Assembly (NCBI RefSeq): GCF_000004825.1
Contig: NW_008805092.1
Span: forward strand, 620,001 to 684,000
Origin: Heterostelium album PN500
Lineage: Eukaryota > Evosea > Eumycetozoa > Acytosteliales > Acytosteliaceae
DNA length: 64,000 nucleotides
Reading direction: 5' to 3'
Each line of letters opens with the position of its first letter. Positions within the stretch are counted from its first letter, which is position 1. The notes beneath the pieces were generated by a model, which ran no database searches, was not told where the DNA came from, and saw only the letters and a program-made list of their open reading frames with translations. This document shows, in pieces, positions 22,711 to 34,745 of the stretch. A program made the position numbers and the translations under genes.

Positions 22711-24633
22711 ATGGAAACAAATCTATTTTTAAATGTTTATAAAAATAAATTATTAAGAGATATCATTTTCGCAGATATAAAATGGATTCATAGAGAGGTC
22801 CTTCAGTTGAAAAAGATATTCAGTTGGACAAGAGTAAAGAACTTGACACACATACAGGCGAGATACGGTTATTTCGATATGATTAAACAGTTCTACAATG
22901 ACCAATATCAATATATGGATAGCGATTGCAAGTTGATCAAATATACTTTGAGGGAATTCGTAATCACTCCGAATCTCGAGATGATACGGTACATGTTGGA
23001 AACGAGAAAGTTGTGTTTGGAATCACTCTACAAGACAACCGATGTCGATCCAGATCTACTTTACTACGGCTCGAAGCATGGTAATCTCGATATCCTGGAG
23101 TTGCTGTCGGAGCTGGAGTCGCGTCAGCCCATTCCCAATCGAAAGACCAAACCGTTTCAATGGAAGTATCACGAGGCACTTGAGATTGCTCCATACAGTG
23201 GCGATATGGCGGTACTAAAGTGGGTGTTTGACAAGTTGATCAACCTCAAGGGTACCGATCGTAAATCGATTCAACTCAGCAGAACGTTGTGGCATGCATC
23301 GATCGTCGGAAATCTAGAGATGATAGAATACCTCGTGCCAAATCGAGATCACTATCAAATTATTGTGGACGGTGCATTGGATGGCGGACATCTGCCGATT
23401 CTATTGTGGGTGGAAGATAGAATTGAAAAGGATAGAGCGATAACCAATTGTAAAGATGAATATAAAATGTTGGAATTCTCTATTAACAAAGCAGTGGAAT
23501 CAGGAAGCATCGAGGTTTTACAGTTTATCCTAACTAGACCAGATCAAATTACCCGTATGTATGAAGATCTATGGAGTATTGCTGCGGAGCACGGGCATCT
23601 CGAAGTTTTAAAGTGGATGAAAGACAATTTGCCAACCAAGCTTTGTACGCCAAGAGCTATTGACAGGGCAATTGAAAATGGCAATATGGAATTGGTAGAT
23701 TGGATGTTGAGCAATCAAGAAGAAGCAGGTTGCACAGCTGCTGGCTATGGATTCGCCATAAAGAACAACGATCTGGCAATGCTAAAATACCTTCACAAAA
23801 AGTGTCCTTTGCTCATCGAAGAGAAGGACTTTGAGTTTGCCATTTCCAAAAACTTTTTGCCGCTAGTCGAATGGATTGTGAGAAACGTTGGCACCTGCAA
23901 CTTTAGAAATGCCATCGATATTGCTGCGTACAACAATAACTTTGAAATTGTAAAGATACTTCATGAGTGTGGTCTGCGATGTACCACACGTGCAATGAAC
24001 TGCGCAGCCAAAGGAAACTTAGATCTTCTGAAATTCTTCCATCAAAATCGTAGTGAGGGTTGCACAAGCTTGGCTATGCACAATGCCGCGATTAATGGAC
24101 AATTAAAGATTGTAGAGTTTCTTCATGCCAATAGAACGGAAGGATGTAGAGAAAATACGTTAGATGAAACCGCTGGAGCAGGACACCTAGATGTTGTCCA
24201 ATGGTTCCACAGAAATAAAAAGAATCTAAACTCAAATATGGCGATAGAGTTGGCATCTGCTGGTGGCCATCTAGATGTTGTACAGTGGTTAACCAAGAAC
24301 AGAACAGAACCGTGCACCTATTTGGCATTGAACAAAGCAATATCAAATGGACACCTTAATGTTTCTCAATATCTATACGAAGAGCATAATTTGCAATGTG
24401 ATAAGCTATATATTTTTGAAGCAATGTCAAAGTTACACTTCCCAGTCGTGGAGTGGGCAATCACAACCTTTAAACTGCAGTTGTCTACTTTCATTGGTTT
24501 TGCAAAAACATCACAGAATACAAGAGCTTTGACAGCACTTGAAAAGCTGAAGCCAAAGCCAGAAGAAGCTCCAACTACACCAGGTTTACCTCCACCAGAA
24601 TTAGATAATACCAACAAAATGCAATTAAATTAA
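22711..24633 (+). CDS. Ankyrin-repeat-like protein of the dictyostelid type
   Basis: Single exon, 640 aa, ATG at 22711. After an N-terminal head (METNLFLNVYKNKLLRDII) the protein is a chain of degenerate ankyrin-type helix pairs of about 30 residues, for example AIENGNMELVDWML, AAKGNLDLLKFFHQN, AINGQLKIVEFLHAN, TAGAGHLDVVQWFHRN and ASAGGHLDVVQWLTKN. The N-terminal repeats are poorly conserved and the last six are the clearest. This belongs to a large dictyostelid family with the same head and repeats. The function is unknown, probably protein binding; no signal peptide or membrane helix is seen. The C-terminal tail is Pro-rich. The fragment at 8033-8562 may be a broken relative. Confidence 0.85.
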   Translation: METNLFLNVYKNKLLRDIIFADIKWIHREVLQLKKIFSWTRVKNLTHIQARYGYFDMIKQFYNDQYQYMDSDCKLIKYTLREFVITPNLEMIRYMLETRKLCLESLYKTTDVDPDLLYYGSKHGNLDILELLSELESRQPIPNRKTKPFQWKYHEALEIAPYSGDMAVLKWVFDKLINLKGTDRKSIQLSRTLWHASIVGNLEMIEYLVPNRDHYQIIVDGALDGGHLPILLWVEDRIEKDRAITNCKDEYKMLEFSINKAVESGSIEVLQFILTRPDQITRMYEDLWSIAAEHGHLEVLKWMKDNLPTKLCTPRAIDRAIENGNMELVDWMLSNQEEAGCTAAGYGFAIKNNDLAMLKYLHKKCPLLIEEKDFEFAISKNFLPLVEWIVRNVGTCNFRNAIDIAAYNNNFEIVKILHECGLRCTTRAMNCAAKGNLDLLKFFHQNRSEGCTSLAMHNAAINGQLKIVEFLHANRTEGCRENTLDETAGAGHLDVVQWFHRNKKNLNSNMAIELASAGGHLDVVQWLTKNRTEPCTYLALNKAISNGHLNVSQYLYEEHNLQCDKLYIFEAMSKLHFPVVEWAITTFKLQLSTFIGFAKTSQNTRALTALEKLKPKPEEAPTTPGLPPPELDNTNKMQLN

Positions 24634-25584
24634 TTATATTTTTTTTTTAATTTGAAAAACCTTTTTTTTTTTTTTTTTTTTTTTTTGAGTAGTTTCTTCA
24701 TAATATTTTTAATAGTGAAATGTTACATGTATTAAGTATTTCAATTTGTATTTTACATATTTAGTTGTTTTTTTTTTTTCATTAATAAATATTTTCAAAT
24801 TTCGTTTCATTGGTTTTGTTTATTTACTTTACCAAAAAGCAGTGATAATTTTAAATTAGTTGTTTTATAGATCTTTTAAATTAAATTACATTTTGACAAG
24901 ATCACTTTCTTAAATTATAAAAATTTTTGTTTATTTTAATTATATTTTAGTCAAAGAGAGTATCCACTTCAGTGATAAGGGAAATTATCATTGTTATTTA
25001 TTTTTTATTTAAGTAGAGTTAGAATCTTCTTCAATTAAACTTTTTTAATCTTCATTCCAACTTTTTTTTGCTTTTTTTGGTATACCAAAAATGATATTTT
25101 GTAGGGTTGTACTAAGTCATCTCAAAAAAATTAACTAAAGTAATAAAATATTTACTAAATCATTTGATAAAAACATAATAGAGTGTTTTAATTTTTTATT
25201 TGATAACGTATTTATTACTTCTTTACAGCCCTGGTATGGATGAGTCTTTCTTGGATTGAGCAAGTTTGGTAGTGAGCATTTTAGATGGAACTTCACCATG
25301 GAGTTTTTGGTTCAGCCTATTATTCTCAGATCATGCGATGCATTCTTTCAACATCCCAACTGGTATAAGCTTTTTTTTTTCTGCAAATTGATTGCTATTT
25401 TGATTATTATTATAATTATTTTAGTTATTGTTATAATATAGATTTTTAAGTTGATGAGAATACTTATGATTGAATTGGTTAATTGAAAATGAAGAGAAGA
25501 AGAGGAAATAATAGTAGGCTGACATTTGAGTGGATACTTGTTATTTAAGTTTGGATTGTAAGTTACTGATACTGTTATTTATAA
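24634..25584. other. intergenic next to the transposon cluster
   Basis: Begins with 3' flank and a T25 run (24662-24686), which read on the minus strand is A25 and could be the tail of the minus-strand LINE copy further right, though simple AT-rich DNA is as likely. A short plus-strand open stretch near 25256-25375 (FGSEHFRWNFTMEFLVQPI) looks protein-like but matches nothing I know. Confidence 0.35.
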
Positions 25585-26290
25585 TTAATTTATATACAGA
25601 TATGTGCTATAAATGAATATATATTCATTTATGATAGATTCGTTAGATAGTAGGGTATTTTCGTGGAGAGGAGTACCGCCAAAATAGGATTTACAATAGA
25701 ATTTCCAGATATGATGAAATACAAGTGAAGCGAGAGTAGTGATGTTGTCCTTTCTTCTTACCAAGTGATACGTATCTTCCATTATCCAATCGAACCGTAG
25801 ACAACCTGAAGCTGTAGGGAATCAAGAATGGTGTTAAGATTAATCTTTCATAACTGCTCGACAATTAAAGAAAGTATGGAAATATGGGTCAGAGCAGTGT
25901 GTGAAGCACAGTTCACATTCTTTGTTTTTGTTGTAAGCCAATCCAGGGAGCGAACGAGAGAAGAACCGGAAGACAGTGTTTCGTCCACGCTGGTGTTTGA
26001 TAAGCCTTGTGCAACACGTATGGATATTCAACAGGTTCCTACTTTCATCCTCTTATCCTTCCAAAGTTTGTTATTATACCAGTTGTCTATCTCAAATCCA
26101 ATGTAGATCTATCACTTCGCCTTGTCTCAATATATGCTACAGTCTGTGGCACCAATTGGGAGTTCCTCTCATACATCTGGACAAGATCAGATCTGCTAAA
26201 CCTATTCTGATTGATGGTCTACCACCCACTCTGAAGCAAATCTACGACCACCTATTGATCATCAAACATGGCATTCACCGCTAACTTATG
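25585..26290 (-). mobile_element. LINE (non-LTR retrotransposon) ORF2 C-terminal remnant
   Basis: On the minus strand the piece around 25995-25840 reads RSLPGLAYNKNKECELCF and then THCSDPYFHTFFNC. This gives C-x2-C-x9-H-x4-C, the zinc knuckle at the end of LINE reverse-transcriptase proteins (zf-RVT). Downstream, ASLVFHHIWKFYCKSYFGG has the IWKxRC-like signature that follows it in such proteins. Reading is spread over several frames with stops between, so the copy is dead. Only the C-terminal end is visible; its upstream part is missing where the LTR element now lies. Dictyostelid LINEs (TRE) insert beside tRNA genes, and a tRNA-Val gene lies on the same strand about 130 bp upstream once the LTR element is discounted. 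Confidence 0.6.
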
Positions 26291-26351
26291 GCCAGTTCCA
26301 ACTATCTCTATCACCAACCAATTTCGACTACACATCTTGTCGACAGAATCT

Positions 26352-26722
26352 TGTAGAAAAGTCATGGATATTTCAGTGAACACTCATAGAAATTCCATAG
26401 AAATTCCAGAAGACGTTTATTAACGGTCCATTGATGAATCACCAACCGGAGAAGTTCTAGAATTGTTTACCAGGATGAAGTCATCAACGAATCCCGTCCA
26501 ACCGATGGTAAACTAAGAGTATAAATACCCGAGAGAACTCCTTGTTTCGATATCTCATTATTAATATCGAATCAAGGTATGTTTAATTAAAAGATAATAA
26601 ATAAAGTTAGATCTCATTATTAATATCGAATCAAGACCTTTTCTACATATCTCTCAATCAACCTTTTGATAAAGAGTACTATCCTAAGAGGTATAATACC
26701 TCTGGTATTACTACTTTACAAA
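26352..26722 (+). repeat. Left LTR, 371 bp
   Basis: Starts TGTAGAAAAG after the target repeat AATCT and ends TTTACAAA. It contains a TATAAATACCC box near 26519 and an internal 25-bp direct repeat beginning ATCTCATTATTAATATCG (about 26551 and 26610). The right copy is identical as far as I can read except for one base near the start. Confidence 0.9.
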
Positions 26723-29208
26723 ACTTTTATTTTTAATTTTTTAATACTCTAGTATATCCTTACTCCGCGCGGGTAAAAGTAAGGCCGTAATATCATAATC
26801 ATTATATACACTTATATCATTAATATTATTATAACCATTTAAACCAAATAATATTATCTACACAATTATAATATAACCATATATTTTATTATTTATCAAA
26901 TTTATTAGATTAAATATTATCTATTATCTATATATGTTAGTACAATTATAAGAATCAATAATTATCTTACCTTATATATATCTATTTAAATCATATTATA
27001 TCTTTATCATCTATCTATCATATACCTATAATTAAAAATATGTCAGATACCAATTCAGATATCAATAATATCTCTGTGGCTCAAACACCTAGAGATAAGT
27101 CCATATCCAATAACCATAAGTCTGTCCAAACAAATAAGAACAATGGAAAGGCTAAACCTAAGAACCAACAAATGTCTACCCAACCAAAGAAGAATAGAGG
27201 AAAGACTGTTAACAGGCATGGTACCAACCCTGGAAGTAATCGCGAACTCTCCAAAGACCATAGTCCTAAGACACCAGCAATGGCAGGTGTAAATTAGCAA
27301 GTATCATTGGTAAAAATGCATACTCCTTCATCATCAAGACTGCAGATGAAGAGTAGTAATAGACCCTTGATAGATTAGAGATCGCAGGTCTCTCTTGTCT
27401 ATACAAGCAGTCGAGCACACGACCTATTACCAATAGATCCACACTATATGTTCGACAGGTTGTAAGATCAGTAGCACTTATTCATGATCGTAAGTGGCCA
27501 AAGATAAATAATACATTGGTAGGAGTGATCCTCTACAATCGCAGCCCAGTCACTTTTAACATATAAGGTAGCGCTACACCAATAGAGATAGTAGATGGCT
27601 GCCAAACTAAACAGTTAGAGTAATAAAATTTCTTGCGTTATTACTCTGGCACGGTTGCACCCACAAAAGATGGTCATGCAGCTAGCAACTACACCCACAG
27701 AAAGATGGCAATGTAGTTGACATATCCACTCCACATGATGCATAATGTGGATGTAGGGATATGAGTTGGATAATATAAAAAGATGTAACCCAACACTAGC
27801 AATGGTTTTTACTCTTAGAAGATCCCACTTTGCGGTGATACGACGTCTTCATCTTCCTTGGGGGGATGAAATCATCGAACAAAGCTCGTCTGATTCATTA
27901 AGAGAATGCGAGAATAAAGATCTGTAAGCAAACCAATTGCGGAACTGAAAGGATGGAGCACAAGTCAAGCAAATCTTATCCTGTCCTAGATTCCAAACCG
28001 CCAGACAATGGTCAATCTTCAAAGATTGAAAACAAGCCAAGACTCTGTAACGGTCACACCAAACCATAATCACCAAGTAGAAGAAGATTCAAGTGACATC
28101 AACCATGTTCTAAAGAAACTGCCAAGTATATGCCATAGTCCACTAAATACCATCTGACAAGGATTCACTGTCTTATTTCTACAACCAATCACCTCGCAGT
28201 TGATAAAAGTCCAAATTGATGTACACGACATACTCCAAGTTGTAAACATACTTCTGACTCGCCACAACGACACCAGAAGCAATAGATCAGTTGACATCCA
28301 CTCCAGTGTTCGTCAGTAATAAACAATAGGTATAGTACATCAACGTTCCGATATCAACAGCACAGCACAGCACACCAAAACCAAACCAAACCAGTCAAGA
28401 ATATCAAGATCATACCACAAGCTATTATAGGTTACTCCAGGATTAACCAAATATTCGTTGCTAAATCCAAGTGTAGACTGTCTAACATCAGAGGTCAAAC
28501 ATATGTATCCATACTATCTATGATAGCGGACACCGTCTAAAGTCTACACAATTCACTGTAATCGCATTCCAAAGTCCTCATAACGATCAGTAGTTATCGC
28601 AACCATAGCCATAGCTTGTCATTTTAGTCGATCTTCCAAAGATAATACATCGACTAAACACGTTGCCAAATCAAATTGATTAAATGTATACAAGTATCGA
28701 AGCTACTGATAGATCCAAGACCAATTCATCAAACTTCATACAACTGCTAGTAATTCTAATTTGACTGACTCTATTTCATCAAAATGGCACTTCTTAAATG
28801 GTGGAATAAGTAACAGTTAGAACAATAGTAGGAATTTAAACAAATATAAGATCTCTTTTTCATTGTCGGATATCAATATCACGATGTGAGATCATCAACT
28901 ATAAGTCATACCTATATATCAACAAACATAACAATCTATAGTGAAAGATTTCATCCAATCTACAACTGTCAACAGATGTCTCTTTCTAGTAATAATAATA
29001 ATAACTATATCATTCATGTCGATAAAAAACAAAATAAGTACGATTGATTGATCAACAAAATTCAGCAAAATTTCAAAAAAATTTTTTAAAAAAAAAAAAT
29101 TTTTCAACACACAACAAGAACTTCAACTTCTAATAATTCAACTTACAAATTCAACTTTAACCTTTATTTATCATCTCTCTTCGTGTATTTCTATCCTGGA
29201 AGGGAATG

Positions 29209-31137
29209 TGTAGAAAGGTCATGGATATTTCAGTGAACACTCATAGAAATTCCATAGAAATTCCAGAAGACGTTTATTAACGGTCCATTGATGAATCACC
29301 AACCGGAGAAGTTCTAGAATTGTTTACCAGGATGAAGTCATCAACGAATCCCGTCCAACCGATGGTAAACTAAGAGTATAAATACCCGAGAGAACTCCTT
29401 GTTTCGATATCTCATTATTAATATCGAATCAAGGTACAGCAAAAATCTATGAAACCGGACAGAGGTTGGAAAATACCAAACATTAATACATTTATTTGTT
29501 ATAGAAATTAATAAATATATTCTAAAATAGATCTTTGTTAAAGATTAATTATTAGAAAAAAATTGAAACATTTACCATTTAAAAAAAAAATAAAAAAAAT
29601 AAAAAACAAAAATTATCTGTGCAATATTTCTGAAGTGATAAAATATTTTTTATTTATATACATTTAAATTGATTTAAAAGAAAACAATTAATAGGATCTT
29701 CAATAACCTTGGTTGAGGAATACTTGATTCAATATGTTTGGCATTGATTGATATAGTGATTGGCAGTACTCCGGTGTCATTTCATATCATCACTATTAAC
29801 ATTATTTAAGAGCTCTATTGAGTTTAGAATGAATGGCATCTAGTAAATATATATTATCTCAAGAATACCCAAGAATTTTAAAAAACATTCAGGTCCTGAC
29901 TGGTTTGTATATATATCAAATTTAGTTAAGAATGCATTTTAAGTAAAAAATATTATGATTTTAGTATATTGATGACAAGTGAGATGTCTTGTACAGTTGT
30001 GGAATATACTAAAATTAGTTAAACAATATTACTTATTCGTCGATCTATATCATACTCTAAAATTTCTAAAAAATCTGGGAATCTAGAGCTTAAGATAGAT
30101 TGTCTAAGTATCCAGTTCCATATTAAATTAATGAGAGAAATGATTGAATTTGAATCTACCACTTTCAACTTAATGATAGAATATTAGTTGTTCTATAATC
30201 AGGAACTCCTTTAAAGAATAAACTTTCTTTATACTATTCTCTCCTTGTTTTATTTTCGTTTCATCTGTTAAATTACTTTTCTAAAAAAACAATATCCTTG
30301 TTTTTGTAAAATCAGTTAAAAACCTTTACATTTTGAATATGAAGAAGAGTCTAAAAGGTTTTTTTTTGTATTATTTCTGAAAGAAATTCCTTAATCCTTT
30401 ATTATTCTTCTAATATTGTTATTGATTTATCATATTAAAAATGTATTGTTATCCTTTTTTTTTTTAATTATTTTTATTTTTTTAAAAAAAATTTTTAAAT
30501 TTTATTTTAAATATAATTGTAATCTTTTAAATATATACTCTTTTTTATACATATAGTATTTGTGTTCAGTACTGAGTTTGTTTTGCTTACTTTTTCTTTA
30601 GTCTTGTAAACCGTTGAAAATTAGAATTGTATTTTGAACCAATAACTTCTTGTGCCATTCAGTAATCCAAATCAAGTATTCCACAAATCTTTTATCTTTC
30701 TGTTAACATTTTACTTTGTATCATTCTTATATATAATATAATTAAATATTTCAAAATAAATTTAAAAGTACTATAATAAAAAATATTTTATTACTTCAGA
30801 AATAATGCACAAATTAATTTTATCTTTTATTTTTTTTATTTTTTTGTAAAATGATAAATGATTCAATTTCTTTTTAATTATTAATCATTTACAAAGATCT
30901 ATCTTAGAATATATTTATTAGTTTCTATAACCAATAAATGTATTACTGTTTGGTATTTTGAAACCTATGTCCGGTTTCATAGATTTTTGCTGTATGTTTA
31001 ATTAAAAGATAATAAATAAAGTTAGATCTCATTATTAATATCGAATCAAGACCTTTTCTACATATCTCTCAATCAACCTTTTGATAAAGAGTACTATCCT
31101 AAGAGGTATAATACCTCTGGTATTACTACTTTACAAA
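29209..31137 (+). repeat. Right LTR, split by a DNA transposon
   Basis: The first 228 bases (29209-29436) and last 143 bases (30995-31137) together match the left LTR. The break lies at the TA that follows ATCAAGG, where a 1.56-kb DNA element is inserted with duplication of TA. Confidence 0.92.
29437..30992. mobile_element. DNA transposon with ~250-bp terminal inverted repeats
   Basis: Starts CAGCAAAAATCTATGAAACC and ends with its complement, flanked by TA duplications (29435-29436 and 30993-30994). The inverted repeats continue with about 85-90 percent identity, by eye, for some 250 bp on each side (to about 29690 and from about 30740), including an A-rich section. The interior (about 1 kb) has no open frame of useful length, so this is a non-autonomous copy. 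TA duplication fits Tc1/mariner-like superfamilies. It inserted after the LTR element arrived, since it interrupts the right LTR exactly. A nested hairpin (TTTTAGTATATT/AATATACTAAAA) sits inside at about 29959-30016. Confidence 0.85.
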
Positions 31138-31196
31138 AATCTTCACCCAACTAGGTTTAAAATGCGCGCATAATGGGTAATATCCTTTAAAATTTG

Positions 31197-31270
31197 AATC
31201 AAGAATGGGAATCGAACCCATGACCCAAACCGTGTTAAGGTTTTGTGATAACCAACTACACCATCCTGAC
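31197..31270 (-). tRNA. tRNA-Val (anticodon AAC)
   Basis: Minus-strand cloverleaf of 74 nt: acceptor GTCAGGA/TCTTGAT (five Watson-Crick pairs plus G-T wobbles), TG, D arm GTGT-AGTTGGTTA-TCAC, anticodon arm AAACC-TTAACAC-GGTTT with AAC at 34-36, variable GGGTC, T arm ATGGG-TTCGATT-CCCAT. The A box (GTGTAGTTGGTTATCAC) and B box are those of eukaryotic tRNA-Val. A TTTT terminator follows about 8 bases after the 3' end. The G1-T72 pair and the T discriminator are unusual and may mean the acceptor stem has begun to drift, or that the stem register is off by one. No intron. Confidence 0.85.
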
Positions 31271-31962
31271 CTTTGATGAATTTTTCTTTGCAAAAAATTT
31301 ATTTGTTTTTTAATTTTTTTTTTTTTTTAATTTTTAATAAATTTTTACAAAAACAAAAAGGTTATTAGAAATTATCAAACTTTCAAAAATTGATTTAAAA
31401 TAAATTTGAAGTTGTCGATCATGAACTGATTTTAAGGAGAAGAAAGAAAAGAAATAGAAATACAGTCTTCCACTCTTTACTTTTTGTCTTTATTAAATCT
31501 CTAACATGTTAGTTAAAAAAGATGATATCTTAGATTTAATCCTTTCTACCTATTAAGAGTTAAATTCAATTCCAGAGGGACGAAACATAAGTAGACTCAC
31601 TAACTATTGTTTTCATATACATGATCGGCAACTTCAAATTTATTTTATATAAAAACATACTTAATTAAAACTCTTTTATTTAACTCCTGCAAGGTAATAA
31701 ATTTATTATAGAATACACTTAAACACAATAACTAACATATATTTTTGTATTAAAAACAAACACAGCCTTTTGTCTATCGATCAGAGTAATCTTAAAAGCA
31801 AACACAGCCAATCTTTGAATATTACTACTTTTTATAAATGTTCAAATAAATTCTACAAATAATTTTTTTAAAATATAAATGTTTTTCATAAATCATTGAC
31901 TAACTTTAAAACAGTATAAGAAATAAATATGTAAGCTGTCTAGTTTTTTATATAAATATGAT
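31271..31962. other. intergenic upstream of tRNA-Val
   Basis: AT-rich spacer between the tRNA gene and the 3' end of the FCP1 gene. No transposon ends, coding frame or further tRNA boxes were seen. Confidence 0.5.
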
Positions 31963-34699
31963 TTATTCTTCATTGTCGATAGCATTTTCCAACATGTTTT
32001 GCTAAGATAATATTTAAAAAATACAAATAAATGAATTAGTAATCAGTATTTCGAGTTATATATATTTGTTGTTGACACTTACGAAATCTTCTAAATCATC
32101 ATCAGCCATTTCCTCACCAATATCTTCTTCTTCTTCTTCTACTTCATCTATTTCCTCTTCATCGTTATGCTTTTGTTCTTTTCCGTTTCTGTTTAATTTG
32201 GTTGATTTTTCTTCAAAGCCATTATCAATTGAAGCACTTCCATCGATTCTCTTTCTCTTGGCACCAACTTGATCTTCTTCTTCTTCTTCTCCGGCTTGCA
32301 TATCTTCGGTATGATTCGATTGCATTTCATCACTATCGACATCTTCTTCCATCTCTCGGTCAGAGTCACCACTGCTATTGCTGCCATTCTCTGAGCCAGA
32401 GGAATCATCTTCGCCATCGAGAAACTCATTCAACTCTTGATCGGCATCGTCAAACGTCTTTTTCAACTCGTCGATGTGTGTCGATATGATATTGTCCAAT
32501 TTCTCTGTTGACTTTGGGGGTATGTTCTCTAGAGCCGGTTCTTCACCTTGAACAGGAAAGTCAGCTTCATCCAAACGTTGCCATTGGAAAGCAGACTGTT
32601 CAATCCAATTTTGATTAACAATTTTCAAACCTTTTGAAATTGCTTTATGTACTTTTGATGTTCCTTTCTATAAAAACAAATAATAATAATAATAAAATAT
32701 CAAAAAATATATTAATAATTAATTTATAATTAATTTTCTAATAATAATATCATATCATTATAAACATACTCTTGCAGCAACAACGTGAGTTGTAGTATTA
32801 GTAATATCATTCTGTACGGTAGCACCCAATTCCTCTGCTAAAAGCCGCAGTGGTTGTCTGTGTGCTGGTAGTTGCAAAGGATAGACACCACTAAAAACCA
32901 AATTAACACCATTTAATATTTTCTTTTTTACAATTGATAATACATCCTAAAAAATTATATATAAAGATGTTAATAATCATACATTTCTATTCTTGGAGAT
33001 ATAAATATATATATACTTACGGCTACATGTAATTTATTTCCTTTATCATACTCTTCATAATAAATTCTATGTACTTCCGAAAGTTGATTCCAAACAGTTA
33101 AAAGGTGTTTATCATTTTTAATATCATTACTACTTATATTTATATTTCTTTCACTATTATTATTACTATTATTATTATTATTATTATTATTAGTGATTTC
33201 AATTTGTTTTCCATTATTATTATTATTATCTTTAGTTTCTTTTAATTCATCTTCTTTAATAACTTCTCCTCCTTTTGTTTCTTCATTGTTGTCTTTCTTT
33301 ATCTCATTTGTTGTAGTTGTTGTTTCATTATCTTTCTCTTTATCTTTATCTTGATCTTCTCCTTCTTTCTTTTGTTCATCATCTTTCTTTTCTTCTTCTG
33401 TTGTTGTTGTTGTTCCATCACCTGATTTAGTTTGATGAGGTGAATGTTTCTCTGATGGTAATAGATTAACCATATCTTTACATCCAACGAAATATAAATC
33501 TAATAATAATATTATTATAATTAGTATAATCACTATTATGTTGTATTTTTTTTAAAGTTAACGTACATGGTGAAATTTGAACTAAATTCTTTGATCTTTT
33601 CCATACATCTGAACGGTCATCAACAATCAACACCATAGAATCGTCGCAAGGGAATAATCTCTGTAATGTTTTGAAACTCATATCGGTGGTATCATCTCTC
33701 GACAGAATTCTCTCTTTAAACAACTCTTGTTTCTCATCTATCAATTTTGCAATCTCCAAAGCATAGTTCCTCGTACCCATAGTATAAATATGTAATTCGA
33801 ATTTCTTATTTACATCCTCCAAGAATTTATAAAGAAAAGGTCTAAAAGAATGAATAACAACAATAATAGTAATATAATTAGTATAGTTTTGAATAATCAA
33901 CATAAATATCGATATTAGTATTACCTTAATTTAATATAATATTTCATATTTCCTAAAGTTATAGAACGTATGTTTTCTTTTTCACAATCGATGTTTCTCC
34001 AGTAAGGTACTTCCATAAAGTGTGGTTCCATAATAGCATGAATGATTGTATGATCGATATCCAATACGAGCGATAGCTTTCTTTGTTTGATAAGACGTTT
34101 AGCATTCTCATTCTCAATCTTTTGTGCTACGTTGTGTGATACCGTCAGATGAGAATGTCCATGAAGAATTGAAAGATTCGAAGGTCCTGTCTGCTTGGTC
34201 GATTTCTTCTCCGATAGATCACGACCACATGTTGCACATAATCCTTTAAATTGTACTTCATGTGAACAATGTTCAATAGTAAATAGATTATCACTAAATT
34301 GTTACATTTATAAATACATTAAAAAACATGTTATTAATTTTAAAGCATATGTTAACATAACTTACCCTTTTTTAAAAGATTTAATAGATTTATCGATTGT
34401 TGTTCTAACTATACCATCATATTGTGAAGTTAATGATGTTGTTTTTGTTGATGAAGAAGAAGAAGAAGATGATGATGATGATTGCTGATCATTGTTAGTT
34501 GGTGAAGATGGTGATTTTGGGGATGTAGGTGTTGGTGGAGTGGTACCAGACTTTATCTTAAAGATAGCAAGAGTATCACCTATATCGACACTATCACCAA
34601 CACTAACACAACATCGAACCAACTCTGCTTCATTATCATATGGATATTCTATTGAAAGCATTCTATCTTTTATTTGTGATGTTCTTTTTTCTTTTCTAA

Positions 34700-34745
<46 letters not shown>

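Larger units (their letters stand above)
26352..31137 (+). mobile_element. LTR retrotransposon fossil
   Basis: Two direct long terminal repeats of 371 bp (26352-26722, and 29209-29436 continued at 30995-31137 across a later insertion) bound an internal region of about 2.5 kb. The element is flanked by the 5-bp repeat AATCT (26347-26351 and 31138-31142), so its limits are certain. A purine-rich tract (GGAAGGGAA) precedes the right LTR, which sets the orientation. A gag-like open stretch near 27040-27297 (basic, Asn/Lys-rich) is the only coding-like part recognised. The interior is too short for a full gag-pol and is broken many times over. The LTRs are almost identical, pointing to recent insertion. 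Family not resolved; tRNA-adjacent dictyostelid Ty3/gypsy-type elements are the likeliest relatives. Confidence 0.85.
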
